The notes beneath the pieces were generated by a model. That model ran no database searches, had not been told where the DNA came from, and saw nothing but the letters and a program-made list of their open reading frames with translations. A DNA stretch of 64,000 bases from Gautieria morchelliformis (taxonomy: Eukaryota > Basidiomycota > Agaricomycetes > Gomphales > Gomphaceae), in assembly GCA_015179125.1 (NCBI GenBank), contig WHVA01000160.1, positions 1 through 64,000 on the forward strand, given 5' to 3'. Both the position numbers and the translations under genes were made by a program. This document shows, one piece after another, positions 10,831 to 22,421 of the stretch (position 1 is the first letter of the stretch; each line of letters begins with the position of its first letter).

Positions 10831-12215
10831 GAAAGCGTGTCGGCCGCGAGGGACGTATCTTCCGGATCAGCGTGCTGGCCTGAAGGTACGGTGTCCGCCG
10901 ACTGCCACGTTGAAGAATGCGTGGAGTCGTGCGGCGGCTCTGCAGCGCCGTCCATGCCGTTAGGGATGCACGCCCGGGGAGTATTCCGCCTTCGTCGTTG
11001 TCGATAAAGTTATCCATGCGCGTCAGAGCGATCGTCAGGCCCCACACCCGCAATCCACCCCCACGCCCTTAAATTGGGCTGCGCTGCACCATGCACGAGC
11101 GGACTCCAGTGAAGTCTGTGGGCACAGGAGAGTCGAGCAGCGTGGGGAGGAGCGGGAGGATGCGGAGAGTACTGAATATTCTGGCGGAATAATGTTAGTG
11201 TTTCGTTTGTTATAGGCATGAAGACGAAGGGAAGGCAATGGGATAACTCTGATAAAAATATGATGCAGAAGCAGAACAGTTCTAGGCCCGGGTCCCCAGC
11301 TCGCCAGCTAAAGTCTTCAGACAAGACCCACCTCCGCTGCATCCCATATCGCGCCCTCCCCCATCCAACTACAATGTTCGCGGTCTCCCATGAACTGGGC
11401 ATCTTCTCGCATATCATCACATCCAACGAACGGGGACACAAAGACCCGCACTGCCATGCACAAACCCGACCCAGAACCAAAGCCAACGCTCCAAAGCAGA
11501 CTGAACAAAGAAAAGCACCAAGCACCTCAACGGAACGCCACACGCCACCGCGTGGCCACGTGACGTGTCCCCACATCGAACACCGTGCACGTGCACAAGC
11601 CACAGTTAGCGCCCTGGTGGCAGTGCAAACAGATCTGGGCGATGATGTAGATGTGCGTGGAGCCAGGGCGTTGCTTCTGGCCTTCTCCAGCTTCTTTACG
11701 GTATCATATCTAATCAATGAGCGGGTTGATTCGATGATGAGCGGAGGAGCGAGTGCAGCCCCGATCCTTCCCACTTCCCTACCTCCCCACCTCCCTAGTC
11801 GTCCGCACCTCGCCGTTCTGCCTTCCGCCACCAAGCAGTGCACAGCGCAGCCGCTATCGCGCCCTCCGCCATGCAATCGTCTTGGCCCCCGTCCCCCCGC
11901 CCTCCCCCTGTCCACGCCTGAGTACTTGAGTGGCCGCCCACGGTAACTCAACTATTCACCAGTGGATCAAGCAGTGATGTAGGGCGACGAGCGCCGATGT
12001 GTGCGGGTGAGTGCCATAGGGCATGTGGGGCTGCGCTTCGAGCTTCGACAGACTGAGAGCCAGGATGGGTCGGAGGACGACGACAAAGTCGGACCCGAGT
12101 CTGTAGAAGCGTCGAGGGGCTGCGCAGTGTACGTACACGCACTGCCATGAAGCGTCGCGTGGCATCCAGAGTCAGGGCGCTTCCTCCATACAGAGTGAGG
12201 GGTTTCTCCATGGCA
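10831..12215. other. no supported gene
   Basis: Long but mutually overlapping frames occur on both strands (11218-11946 plus, 11951-11010 minus). They are rich in Ser, Pro, Arg and Ala, as GC-rich non-coding DNA would be, and show no recognisable domain. Part of the minus strand just above 10830 may hold unrecognised 5' exons of the fucosyltransferase-like relic. Confidence 0.4.
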
Positions 12216-12219
12216 TAAA

Positions 12220-12290
12220 CATGATCTCAAAAGGACCCAAGAACTTCTCGGTGAGCTTTTTGGTAGGGCGAGTCGTTTTTCTTACCTCAT
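12220..12290 (-). pseudogene. Ty3/gypsy integrase C-terminal relic
   Basis: On the minus strand 23 codons read VRKTTRPTKKLTEKFLGPFE plus three residues. The pattern RPTKKL-x-x-K-F-L-GPF is the conserved linker just upstream of the GPY/F and chromodomain region in basidiomycete Ty3/gypsy polyproteins. Sequence on both sides does not continue the polyprotein, so this is a small remnant. Confidence 0.45.
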
Positions 12291-12590
12291 AATAATGAAA
12301 ACAGAGAGCATAGTCTCAATACCGTGACGCGAACGCTTCATCGACAGCACTATACCAGTATACGGTTGAGGGAGGGATCGAACATCTAGTGATGTCCCGT
12401 AGCACGTACCAAGGTGTGAATTGGAAGTATATTGAAGCTCGTATCCCAATGCCAGCTAGATCGCCGTCGATTGTCGAAGCCCCAGTACAGTTCATCTTTG
12501 TCGAAGGTAGAAGATGGGCGCGCACGTTCAACTAGAAACGAGGTCCTTAAAACGGACTCTAATTCCATTGTGTCCACTTTTCATCCGTAC

Positions 12591-12676
12591 TTTGTCTCGG
12601 CCCGGAATTGAACCCGGCCGCTGGAAGGGACGCTTGTAAAGGTCTGTGTCCGAGCACTGTGCCACTGCCTCCTATT
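12591..12676 (-). repeat. tRNA-like sequence, possible SINE head or tRNA relic
   Basis: Read on the minus strand the segment has a box A-like TGGCACAGTGCTCGG and a box B GGTTCAATTCC about 45 nt further on, the arrangement of RNA polymerase III internal promoters. The T arm has one mismatch, the anticodon arm does not pair well and the acceptor ends do not match, so it is not a functional tRNA. A tRNA-derived SINE or decayed tRNA is the likeliest reading. No second copy was noticed in the window. Confidence 0.3.
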
Positions 12677-13082
12677 AGCGTGTGAGATCTGACGCTCAAC
12701 GAGGGATACACAGCTATATTCATGTCGCAGACAATTGCATTGTCACCAAGCGGCGCGTTGCCTGCTGTGACGTCACGTGTTCAGGTGACATAACAGTGTC
12801 ACATTCCATTTCGGTCGCCGGAGTTGTCGTTTTTCGTAGGGTCCCCCAGTTTGGATAATGGTTTGGGGACAATATTGTCGGCATTAGACCAGGCATCCGT
12901 CTTTTTGTTGTACCATTTTGATACAAGTAGGCTGAGTTCGAAGGAGGAAATGTATAGTTCTCACTTCGAACTCAGATACCATATCAGAGACGATCACGTG
13001 ACATTCTGCGTCACTCTGTTGCAAGCAACACATTTCGGTCGTCCCAATACCACAGGGCACGTGGAGGTGAGCTTCGATGTTC
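12677..13082. other. insertion target flank of LINE copy B
   Basis: No gene recognised. Short open frames on both strands run into the LINE copy B insertion point at 13094/13095. The pre-insertion sequence would continue at 19115. Confidence 0.4.
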
Positions 13083-13094
13083 AATTTGGCGGGC
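13083..13094 (+). repeat. target-site duplication, left copy
   Basis: AATTTGGCGGGC here matches 19103-19114 directly after the A tail of LINE copy B; the two leading A residues merge with the tail, so 10 bp are unambiguous. This is the expected product of target-primed reverse transcription and fixes the 5' end of the element at 13095. Confidence 0.85.
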
Positions 13095-13241
13095 GGAGCT
13101 TTTTCTCACGCTTACCACCACCACCAAACTTAAAAAATACCAATCCACGCCCACACACAATCAACTGCAGTAGCTAGCTCCTCGAAAACAGATCCTAGAC
13201 GCAGCACCAAAAGCTCTACAGAGAAAAACCCAAAAAGGGTC

Positions 13242-14933
13242 ATGCCGTCCAACGCAGACCCCCAGATGACAGCCGTGACGCCAACCCCTCGAACGAGAGC
13301 CAACAGTCAGCAGGCGAGCGTCAGAAGCAGAGCAGACTTGCTGGCAGACCCGTACGCTGCGGTCCGCAACAAAGAGCAAGCCAGAGCCTTCCTCGACAGG
13401 CACGGTTTCCTCGCCAAGGACGCCCCTGCCATCCCAGACCAACTCAGCTACGTATTGCTGTCCCTAGCACACAGCTCCTCGGGCAAGACTATGGAGGAGG
13501 GCGTCAGGGCCGTAGCCATATTAATGGTCGAGGACGCAGCAAGGGAAGCCAGCAAAGCAATACTGCAGTACGTGGAAGAGAAATTGGCACCCGTGCTCAC
13601 CAAGCTCGACACTGTCGTGGAGTCGGCGCGAGAAGTCACGGATGCCACCAAAAGCATCACGGAGGAGGCGAGTCTGGCGGTCGAGGAAATATGCAGCGTG
13701 CAGAGAATAAGAAGCGAGATTAGGGAAGAGAACGCGGCAGGGACGACGTACGCAGCTGCGTTAAAAGGTAACGTACCCCTCTCCCACCCCAACAATCTAG
13801 CCAGGGCGAAAGCCCGGGAGTGCCAGCTGCTAATAGACAAGGACCCCGCGACGGTGCACAACGCGCTCAACAAACTCACAGAACAGGAGCTGGTAGCGAA
13901 AGCCAACGAAGCTATAGCACAGATCGCGGACCCCCACCAGCAGATGGAAGTCGGCTTTGTGGGAGCAAAAATCCTGGCGAACGGCGGAGTTGTGTATGAG
14001 CTCAACAGTTCGAGCGCGGCCGCCTGGGTACAATCAAACAAGAAAGCTTTTTCAGAGAAGCTGGGGGGGACCTCGGTCGTCAAGGACCGAGCCGTATCAG
14101 TCCTGATAGAATACGTACCAGTAACACACTCACCCGAAGCCATGGGCGAACTCAGGAAAATAGAGAGAGACTCGAAATTGGCAAGCGGCACCCTGATCTC
14201 GACCAGATGGATCAAACCAGAGAGCAGAAGAATGCAAGGGCAAAGGTCGGCACACCTAATAGCTAAGTTTTCATCTATAGAATCGGCCAACCTAAGCATA
14301 AGGGACGGGCTAATCATTTCAGGAAAACGCGCGTGGGCCAGGCGGATGAAGAGAGAACCAAGGCGCTGCCTAAAATGTCAGAAACAAAACGCAAGACACA
14401 TGGCAGCGGACTGCAAGGGAGAGGATACGTGCGGAACATGCGCCAAAGGCCACAGAACGGCAGAGTGCGAAGAAATCGACCCGGCCCGCTACAAGTGTGT
14501 GAACTGCGACAAGGAAGGCCACGCATCGTGGGACCGAACATGCCCCAAGTTTGTAGCGGCATGTCAGACGATAGAGAGCGCAGATCCGGAGGGAACATAC
14601 AAATACTTTCCCAACGAGCAACCGTGGACCTGGGAGCAACACAATCAGACAGGCCCAACCACAGACACAGACGAGACCACCCAACGAGTCAACACCGCAT
14701 TCGTCAGGAGCAGCGCTGAGCAACGACCACAAGAGAGCCGCAGATGGAGCCACAGAGAAGGAAGAGAAGTGGGAAGCAGAAGCAGGAGTAGGCCCAATAC
14801 AAACCCGACGCTGGGGCACAGAGATCAGGGGTGGACAAGCGGCGGAACAAGGCAGAGGACTCTAGACGAGTACGAGCAAGGGGCGGACCGACCAAACATA
14901 ACCGACGGAGACAACCACGCCACACAACTTTAA
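13242..14933 (+). CDS. LINE copy B ORF1 (gag-like nucleic-acid-binding protein)
   Basis: An uninterrupted 563-aa frame from ATG 13242 to TAA 14931-14933. Three zinc knuckles lie in residues about 380-450: CLKCQKQNARHMAADC, CGTCAKGHRTAEC and CVNCDKEGHASWDRTC. The region before them is helical and charged, the tail is Arg/Ser/Thr rich. By analogy with other LINE ORF1 proteins it should coat the element RNA and take it to the target. The start is chosen because it is the first ATG after the leader and the preceding sequence does not continue the frame usefully. The stop overlaps the ORF2 ATG (TAATG), which predicts termination-reinitiation. Confidence 0.85.
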   Translation: MPSNADPQMTAVTPTPRTRANSQQASVRSRADLLADPYAAVRNKEQARAFLDRHGFLAKDAPAIPDQLSYVLLSLAHSSSGKTMEEGVRAVAILMVEDAAREASKAILQYVEEKLAPVLTKLDTVVESAREVTDATKSITEEASLAVEEICSVQRIRSEIREENAAGTTYAAALKGNVPLSHPNNLARAKARECQLLIDKDPATVHNALNKLTEQELVAKANEAIAQIADPHQQMEVGFVGAKILANGGVVYELNSSSAAAWVQSNKKAFSEKLGGTSVVKDRAVSVLIEYVPVTHSPEAMGELRKIERDSKLASGTLISTRWIKPESRRMQGQRSAHLIAKFSSIESANLSIRDGLIISGKRAWARRMKREPRRCLKCQKQNARHMAADCKGEDTCGTCAKGHRTAECEEIDPARYKCVNCDKEGHASWDRTCPKFVAACQTIESADPEGTYKYFPNEQPWTWEQHNQTGPTTDTDETTQRVNTAFVRSSAEQRPQESRRWSHREGREVGSRSRSRPNTNPTLGHRDQGWTSGGTRQRTLDEYEQGADRPNITDGDNHATQL

Positions 14934-17900
14934 TGACGGAGGTGGACAATGGAATAACACAATTGCGGATCAGACAACAGAACGCCAACAAGTCACTGAC
15001 GGCCACATCTGACATACTATCGACAAGCATGCCGGACAAATACGACATAATTGCAATACAAGAACCGTACATAGACTTCCTAGGAAACGCTCGAGCAACA
15101 CCGAACTGGTACACGGTCTACCCAAAGACACACTACATAGACAGACAAAAGAGGACGAGAGCCACTATCCTAGTCAACAAAAGGATCGCAACCAACGCAT
15201 GGGCAGCAATAGATGTCGGCACGCCGGACATCACAGCAATCAGAGTGAAAACAGGCGTAGGCGACATCACAATAGCGAACATTTATTGCGACTGCAACAA
15301 CTCCGACAGCATACAAGCAATGAAGACATTCATGCGAGCACAGGTTATGTCGGGAGTCGACAGACAGACCGATGCGGGAATGATATGGCTGGGCGACTTC
15401 AACCGCCATCACCCGCAATGGGACGAAGAACGGAATAACCACCTATTCACAAGAAGCAACCTGGACGACGCCCAGCTGTTAATAGATACGACGGTGGAGT
15501 GGGGACTGCATATGGCGCTGCCCAAAGGCATCCCAACGCTAAGAGCCATGTCGACAGGCAACAATACGCGCACAGACAACGTTTTCCTCACACCTGATTT
15601 AATAGAAAGACTAACACAATGCCACACAGTACCGGAAGACCAACCTACGAAAAGTGATCACTACCCAATCGACACAACGATCGAAGTCAAGGTGGAGGCT
15701 GCGAACACAGTGCAACGACGGAACTACCGACAGGTAGACTGGAGACAGTATAATGAAGCACTCGAAGGAAGACTAAGACAGGCCATAACTGAACCAAACC
15801 CGATAGACAAGCAGCATTTCTCACAAATTCTAGAAGTGATGACTGACGCGATCACACAGACGACGGAAGAACTAGTCCCGGTAACGAAGCCATCCCCATT
15901 CATGAAACGCTGGTGGTCCAAGGAACTAGCTCAGCTAAGGAAGGAAGCCAGACGAGCAGGTAGGAGAGCCTATCAACTCAGAGGCGATCCGACGCACGAG
16001 GCACACCAAAAATACAAGAAGGCTAGGAACAAGTACGCAGAAACGATAGAGAAGTCCAAGCGAGAACATTGGGAGGATTTCCTGGAGAGAACCAACCAGT
16101 CAACGGTATGGACAGCACACAAATATGCATCCGCCGACCCCTCGGACGGGGGACGAGCAAGAATTCCGACGCTATCAACCAAGCCAGCAATGGCACCGCA
16201 TGGGTTGCTGACACGAACGAGCAGAAGGCTGAGATGCTATTCCACACATTCTTCCCAGAACCAACCAACGACCCCGCAACGTACTCGGACGAACAGCAAT
16301 ACCCGCCAGAAGCTTTTGAGTACACCGGCATACCGGATGAACAGATACGGCGAGCGGCGGAGAAGTTAAACTCGTTCAAAGCGCCTGGTGCCAACGGTAT
16401 CCCCAACGCAGTAATAAAGAAATGTATTGACGTACTGTTGCCCTACATAGGACCCCTGTTCCGTGCCACCTTCGAGCTGGAAGTGTACCCGGCCGAATGG
16501 AAAGACTCAATCACAAAAGTATTGAGAAAGCCGGGGAAAAAAGACTACTCGATCCCTGGCGCCTATAGACCAATCGCTCTACTTGACACGCTAGGCAAAG
16601 TACTATCAGCATGCGTAGCGGAGGACATGGTCAAGATGGCAGAAAGGTACCTTCTACTTCCAAACAACCAGTTCGGGTGCCGCCCGGGGCGAACAACTAC
16701 AGACGCCATACATTATATGGTGGGAGCAGCTAAGGATGCGTGGCGCAGGGGAAAGGTATTGGGGATACTGTTCCTAGACATAAAGGGCGCCTTCCCGAGC
16801 ATCATGCTTAGGCGGCTCGTACACGACATGCGTACGAGAGGGGTGCCCCAAGAATATGCGGAGTGGATTCGAAGGAAGGTAGATGGGAGACTCACATCGA
16901 TGCAGCTAGATGACTATGGCACACCAATGCGCGAGATAGGGCGAGGCATGGACCAGGGATGCCCCCTATCCGCGATAGCCTACCAGTTCTACAGCGCCGG
17001 CCTGGCCGAAACTACGCATGGGAGGAAGGGCGAGGATTGCATCAGCTTCGTTGATGACACCACGATAATGGTGGAAGGAACCGACCTAAGGGAAGTGTTC
17101 GACAAGTTGGTGCACATCATGACAAGGCCAGGGGGAGCACTCGACTGGGCGAAATCACATGACTGCACTTTCGCGGTTGAAAAGTTTGCGCTCATGGGGC
17201 TAACCAGACGACGTGAACCAGATCCCGCCAGACCAAGGAAAACCAAGCCGCTGACCAGACCGTCGATAAAGATCGGCCACCACGTCATCCAACCGGTGTC
17301 ATCGCATAAGTTCCTCGGAGTCATAATCGACCAAGAGCTGCGCTTCAAAGAGCATGTGAACTACGCGCTCCAGAAAGGCAGTAAATTCCTAGAACAGTAT
17401 GGCAGGCTGGCAAGGCCGTCAAAGGGGATACCAGCTAAGCATATGCGCCAATACTATCTCGCGGTAGCGGTCCCAAGACTACTCTACGCAGCTGACGTGT
17501 TCTTAATACCAGGCACAGCGCGGAAAAAAGGAACAAAAGGCTATATAAACAAGCTAGCTAGAGTTCAAAGGCAGGCAGCGATAGCCATAACTGGAGCTAT
17601 GAGAACCGCGGCAAGTGACCTGCTTGACGCACACGCAAACCTACTGCCCTTCCACCTACTGGTTGACAAAGTAATACACAGGGCCGCCACGCGACTAGCA
17701 TGTCTCCCAGACAAGCACCCCCTGTCCGCGAAGATACAGAGAGCCGCCTCGAGGTACGTGAGGAGACACAGAACACCGCTGCACGAAGTCATGCACACAT
17801 ATGGATTGCAACCGGGTAGAATGGAGAAAATACAAACGGTATGCAAGGGGCCGAAATGGGCCCCAGCCTTCCAGATCAGGATACCGCCAGATGAAAAGAA

Positions 17901-18873
17901 GGCGATAGCAGAGATGGAAGCGGATACAGCGCGGGTGCAAGTATTCTCAGATGGATCCTGCGTAGATGGCGGAGTGGGAGCGGCAGCAGTCTTATTCAGA
18001 GATGGTAAGGAGGAGAAGGCGGTAAGACTCTACCTAGGCACTGACCAAGAACACACAGTGTTCGAGGCCGAGTTGATAGGAGCGGCGATGGGAGCGAAGC
18101 TGTTATACAGCGAACGCAGCACGAGATACGTCATTGGCACAGACAGTCAGGCAGCCATACTGACAACGAGGAAAGAGAAACAAATGTCGGCACAGTACTT
18201 GGTTGAGGCGCTGCACAGACAAATAGAAGGAATCAAGAATAGGCAGCCGAATACCACGATAGAGATGAGATGGACGCCAGGGCATAAGGGAATCAAGGGG
18301 AACGAGAGAGCAGACGCAGAGGCGAAGAGAGCGGCGAGGGGGGAGAGCAGCGAAGAGATTTTCATCCCCATCGAGTGCAGAGGAGAGCTGCCACTGAGCA
18401 AAGCAGCCGAGCTACAGAGATTCAAGGTCGAGCTCAAGGGAAAGGTCAGAGACACATTCGCCAGGTCCCCGAGGTCGGAATACGCACATCGAATCGATAA
18501 GACCATGCCGTCCCCAGCATTTGCAAGATTGACAGCGGGCATGGCGCGCAGACAGGCGGCGATCCTAATACAGCTTAGAACGGGCCACATATCGCTCAAC
18601 AAGCACCTATACAAGATAGGGAAAGCAGACTCGCCCACGTGCACAGCATGCAAACGAACAGACGAAACGGTACACCATTTTCTGTTTCGATGTCCAGCAT
18701 ACAGGGAGCAGAGAAAACAACTCGAGCACTCACTGAGGAGGAGCGCGAAGGAGCTCAGCACGCTGCTAGCCAGGCCGAAAGCGATGAAACCGCTATTCAA
18801 GTACATAAGAGGCACAAGCAGATTTGAACAAACACACGGGAATTTGGAGACAAGGGAAAGAGGCGGGCGATAA
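14933..18873 (+). CDS. LINE copy B ORF2 (endonuclease-reverse transcriptase-RNase H), one frameshift
   Basis: Encodes the enzyme that nicks the target and copies element RNA. Domains: APE endonuclease (QQNANKS, AIQEPYIDF, WLGDFNRHHPQWDEE, RTDNVFL, SDHYPI), reverse transcriptase (YRPIALLDTL, LFLDIKGAFPSI, DQGCPLS, FVDD at 17047-17058), RNase H (VFSDGSCVDGG with the first Asp at 17950, TVFEAEL, GTDSQAAI, HKGIKGNERAD) and a terminal CTAC...HHFLFRC finger. The frame changes near 16175: the endonuclease reads in one frame through ARIPTL, the remainder from about NQASNGTAW in another. The span is 3,941 nt, one short of 1,314 codons, so a single base was lost between endonuclease and reverse transcriptase. 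All catalytic residues looked for are present. The ATG at 14933 is preferred over an upstream in-frame ATG at 14831 because it abuts the ORF1 stop. Confidence 0.85.
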
Positions 18874-19073
18874 GAAGGGAGAGGCATGGAGACAGAAACA
18901 GACCGCGCGAAAGCGCGACCACACCTCGCCGCCGGAGGCATGGAAACGCCCAGGGCTTCGCCCACTGAGCAATAGCGGAGACTGAGAAAGAGAGGCTAGA
19001 AAGAGGCCAAGTCAAGTGTGCATAGACAGTCGCGTCTTACATAGGGCCGCGCCCCAAAAGACGAAAAATTAGA

Positions 19074-19102
<29 letters not shown>

Positions 19103-19108
<6 letters not shown>

Positions 19109-19114
19109 GCGGGC
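19103..19114 (+). repeat. target-site duplication, right copy
   Basis: Same 12 bases as 13083-13094, immediately after the A tail of LINE copy B. Confidence 0.85.
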
Positions 19115-19366
19115 ACCTAAAGACCACTGAAAGATTGAGTAAGCTTCATACGAGCCAGTGAGTTAGCGCTTTGCTGGTGTCCTGTGGCTGTTCATTGACA
19201 CAATTTAGAGCGGATATCATTGTCAGCATAGGCGGCAGCTCTTACACGGATGCAGCGAAAATCGCGCTAGTAGGTAGCTTATATCACTGAGAGATAATAT
19301 TTATCCCCTGACATAACCGCAAATTGTTCATTCGTCTCTCAAATACTCAGACCTCGCGTTTCTGCA

Positions 19367-20007
19367 ATGGACACGTTACTCGCAAAGCTGTCGGATAACG
19401 GCCACATCACGCCTTCAAATGCTCTCAAGGACGCGCTCCTTGAGTTGATTGTCATACCCACTACTCTATCTGCAGCAGAGTTCCATGTCGGCTGCGGCGC
19501 TACCCACCCAGAGACTCGAATGAAAGTCTTATTCGTGCACGCTCTCTGTGCTGCGAAATGTGTAATTCTCGACCCCGAGCTATGCACAGCGGCGCCACAA
19601 TAGCTGTGGTTGGGCACAGGACTGCGTGCCGTAGACCATTGTGTCGAGGCCCTGCGCACTGATCTCGCGAAGAAACAAGTTGTTTCATGCTCCTCGCAGT
19701 GATGAAGTATAATAAAGGGGTGAACCTCGCTCGTCAGGAGAGACTAACGGGGATTATGTTGGAGGCGGCTGGAGAGACCTTTGAGGCTCACGGTTTGACT
19801 CGCGAGATCGCCGACCCTGGATATTTGACCAAAGACCTTGTGAAAACACTTGGGTTGCCAACTACGCTCGGAGAGGTTGGAGTGACGGAGGAACGGCAGC
19901 TTGATCGAATCGCTGAGTATACATTGACTGACACATGGGGGAAGACCAACCCTCGAAGGATTGATAATAAAGAACAGGTTCGTGAGATTCTACGGATATC
20001 ATCGTAG
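19367..20007 (+). pseudogene. maleylacetate reductase / iron-containing alcohol dehydrogenase relic
   Basis: Pieces of an iron-containing alcohol dehydrogenase most like maleylacetate reductase: IVIPTTLSAAEFHVGCG, CVILDPELCTA, LWLGTGLRAVDHCVEAL and, in another frame, LLAVMKYNK, RQERLTG and LGLPTTLGEVGV to TNPRRI. The family uses these in this order (substrate loop, R-A-x-D-H-x-V-E-A metal site region, C-terminal helices). An in-frame TAG at 19601-19603 sits where the family has Trp (PQ-W-LWL), consistent with TGG to TAG. The segment of roughly 100 residues between the metal-site motif and LLAVMKY is missing, and the N-terminal nucleotide-binding half is absent, so this is a deleted pseudogene. 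The living enzyme would act in hydroxyquinol / beta-ketoadipate-type aromatic catabolism. Confidence 0.65.
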
Positions 20008-22421
20008 AGTGGAACGACTTAATATGCACGACGTTATGCTTTCCTATTTGTCAGTGAGAGGGTACTATGCTATTCATTTCAGGGTTATTTGCGGTATCAT
20101 GATTGTTGGACTTGTGTATTCGGAGAGACAGGCGCAGACTAGAAAATCACAGAATCGAGAGCTCCCTTGCGCAACAGGGACTAATCACCAGGGTTCTAAA
20201 AAATTCGCACAATCAAGGGAAAACGTTATGTACTTCAGCGTTCAGCGTCCATGTCCGGATTGACGGCCTCAGGAGAGATGGGATGGCCGCCCTGATGAAC
20301 TTTCTGCTGGCTCTTCGGGCTCTACAGCAGGCGGCTCAGCTGCCTTCCGCTTCCGTTCAGACTCACGAAGATTGACACAGATTCCGTAACGAGAGAGATG
20401 CTGTGCTGGGCATCAGCATACGTCACAGAACCGCACGGAATAATTAAAGCGAACCTTCGTGAGCTCTGTTGACGCGCGTAAACCCGGAAATCTGCAAGAA
20501 ACCCCCTGAGTACTAGTTTCACGATAGCCCACAACTACGCACTCTTTAGTGGAGTAGATGGCGACGGGGCCACTATAGCATTGTGCGAGAACAGGAACGT
20601 CTTCTGAGCCTTCCATACGACTGGGACAATAATCTGGTATCAAGATCGGCCGCGGGATGAATGTCAACCCTACCTGAATATGTCGAACATTCGGTAACGT
20701 AATATAAACCTATAGGAAGTTGCTGTTTATCGGCGCCCCACGTCCTTAGACTATGAACTTGGCTTTACTTACAGGCCTTCAGTGCGCACAGACAGATCCT
20801 ACGTTGCAAAATTTTGTGTCAGCGAGTCAGAAAAAGGAGACAATAGACGTACAGAGAACACAAAAAAGATGACTTCATCTCCATCCAAGCCCTTGATTTG
20901 GGAGGCATGAGCGAACGTGGTACCAAACAACGAGGTCGTAACCTTGCTCTCTTCTGCAGGAAAAGGGGCGACAAGTGTAGCCGGTGGAGCCGCCGAAGAG
21001 CCTTCACCAGAACCCACCGGCGTTGAGTGAGGATAAGGAGTAGGTCGAATAGCGTAAAGATCGACGTGACAAATTAGTCCCCCGACCACGATTTGTCTGC
21101 AAATCCCAAAATTGTGGTCAGCCCGACTAAAAACCGAGGCAAAGGGCATACTCGGTTAGAATCTCCTTTTCGGTGGGATGATCGGTTTCGGCATCAAACA
21201 CTTGATACATGCGTAAACGCACAACAGGCGGCGGGTCGACTGGCCTTCTATCTCGTTTGGCGAACCTGGAAACGACTTCTGAGTGGACACAAAAATAAGT
21301 TTAACACCCAAGGGTTACTTTCGACCCAGGTCAGCCTGGCTGCGGGGGGTGTGATGGGCCCGGGGCCTTGTGGGTCGCGTTTTGTTGTGTTGCTGTTTTT
21401 GTGCTTTGTTTTTGGTACTGGACAGTTTCGGATTGGACGTGGCGGTGGTTGGGTTCCACCTCTCGCGCGGCTTCGTTTCGCGCGTGCGTGTCGTATAAGT
21501 ATCTGCGCCGAGCCTCGCAGTGGGGACCCACCCGTCGGCGGGGAAGCGGACGGAGAATACGGCCCTGGAAGGTGCGGGGTTAGTGCGGAACTGTCAGACG
21601 GACAGGAGACGAGTGTGATGAATCAAATCGCAGCCTATTCCGCCGCAGATGATTGGGCGAGAGATTTTTATGTTCCGCGGGGCCGCCACCAGACGGAGTT
21701 GTCGTGGTCTTGGGAGTTTTGGAGCTTTGGCTGGCTATGGGGCTTAGAAGTGGCTGGATTTGGTTCGTACAAACGCCCGTAAGACAGCGGCGTGCGAGGT
21801 CATAGAGCACGTTGGCGGGGAACGAAGGGTGAACCATTTGGGAGCGATTTGGTACTGGACGATTCGGAAGTGAATGGCGTTGGACGCTCTCAGGGATTGA
21901 CAGGATTTGGAGAAGGAGTCCTGAGGACTGTACGGTCGCTGTCCGCGGAGGGAGTACTGGTGAAACGGGACGTGGGGCATTGGAGGGTTTAGGCAAGCTT
22001 GAACAGTCGGGAGGGAAGATGGATTGGAGGGACAAGTATCGCATTTGGAGATCTGGTAGCGCGCTTTGGGAATGGGAACAAGTAGAAAAACTGCAGGTGT
22101 GAACGTGTACTGACCTCATATGTATAAGGGCGGGATAGACTTGCGTTAACATATTGTGTGCGCAGCATCGGATACACGAAACTTGCCCAGGAGTGAACGG
22201 AGCTCACTCACTGCAAGGCACGACATGATATGTAGCCGCGTTGCCTCTGAGGAGACACGGACCAGCTGTACTTACGAAGACGGCCAAGTACCTACCGTAG
22301 ACGGGGCCACATTGACGGGCGTTTCACATTGACGCCGGGAACACGTGGGAGCTAGCTGCAGTGACAGGTCCGCAGTCTCGCGTCGTCTCTTTCCGTCTAC
22401 CACCCACGAACACTGCGCACG
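20008..22421. other. no supported gene
   Basis: Several ORFs of 60-230 codons overlap each other (20103-20375, 21093-21782 plus; 20799-21149, 21580-22152 minus). None gives a confident family. One minus-strand string (YAIRPTPYP, near 20990-21080) loosely recalls intradiol dioxygenases but is too short to call. The last 200 bp before 22422 would be the promoter side of the NLR locus; no clear core element was seen. Confidence 0.4.

Larger units (their letters stand above)
13095..19104 (+). mobile_element. LINE copy B (APE/RNase H non-LTR retrotransposon, Tad1/I-like), full length, nearly intact
   Basis: A 6.0-kb element: 147-nt 5' leader (13095-13241), ORF1 (13242-14933), ORF2 (14933-18873), a 231-nt 3' untranslated region and a run of 28 A residues (19077-19104). 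It is bounded by a 12-bp target-site duplication. The only coding defect seen is a one-base loss near 16175 in ORF2. The perfect duplication, the long A tail and near-intact ORFs indicate a recent insertion. Any internal promoter would lie in the leader, but no motif was identified. Domain order matches copy A, but the untranslated regions and ORF1 length differ, so A and B are probably separate families of one clade. Confidence 0.9.

Noticed and set aside
11010-11951. Minus-strand 313-codon ORF and plus-strand 242-codon ORF over the same GC-rich DNA
   Set aside because: Neither has a recognisable domain, both are compositionally biased, and they exclude each other.
13448-14317. Minus-strand 289-codon ORF inside LINE copy B
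   Set aside because: It is antisense to the intact ORF1 of the element.
20799-21149. Possible intradiol dioxygenase relic (YAIRPTPYP), tempting beside the maleylacetate reductase relic as part of a hydroxyquinol cluster
   Set aside because: Only about nine residues match and the rest of the frame does not follow the family. Not enough for a call.
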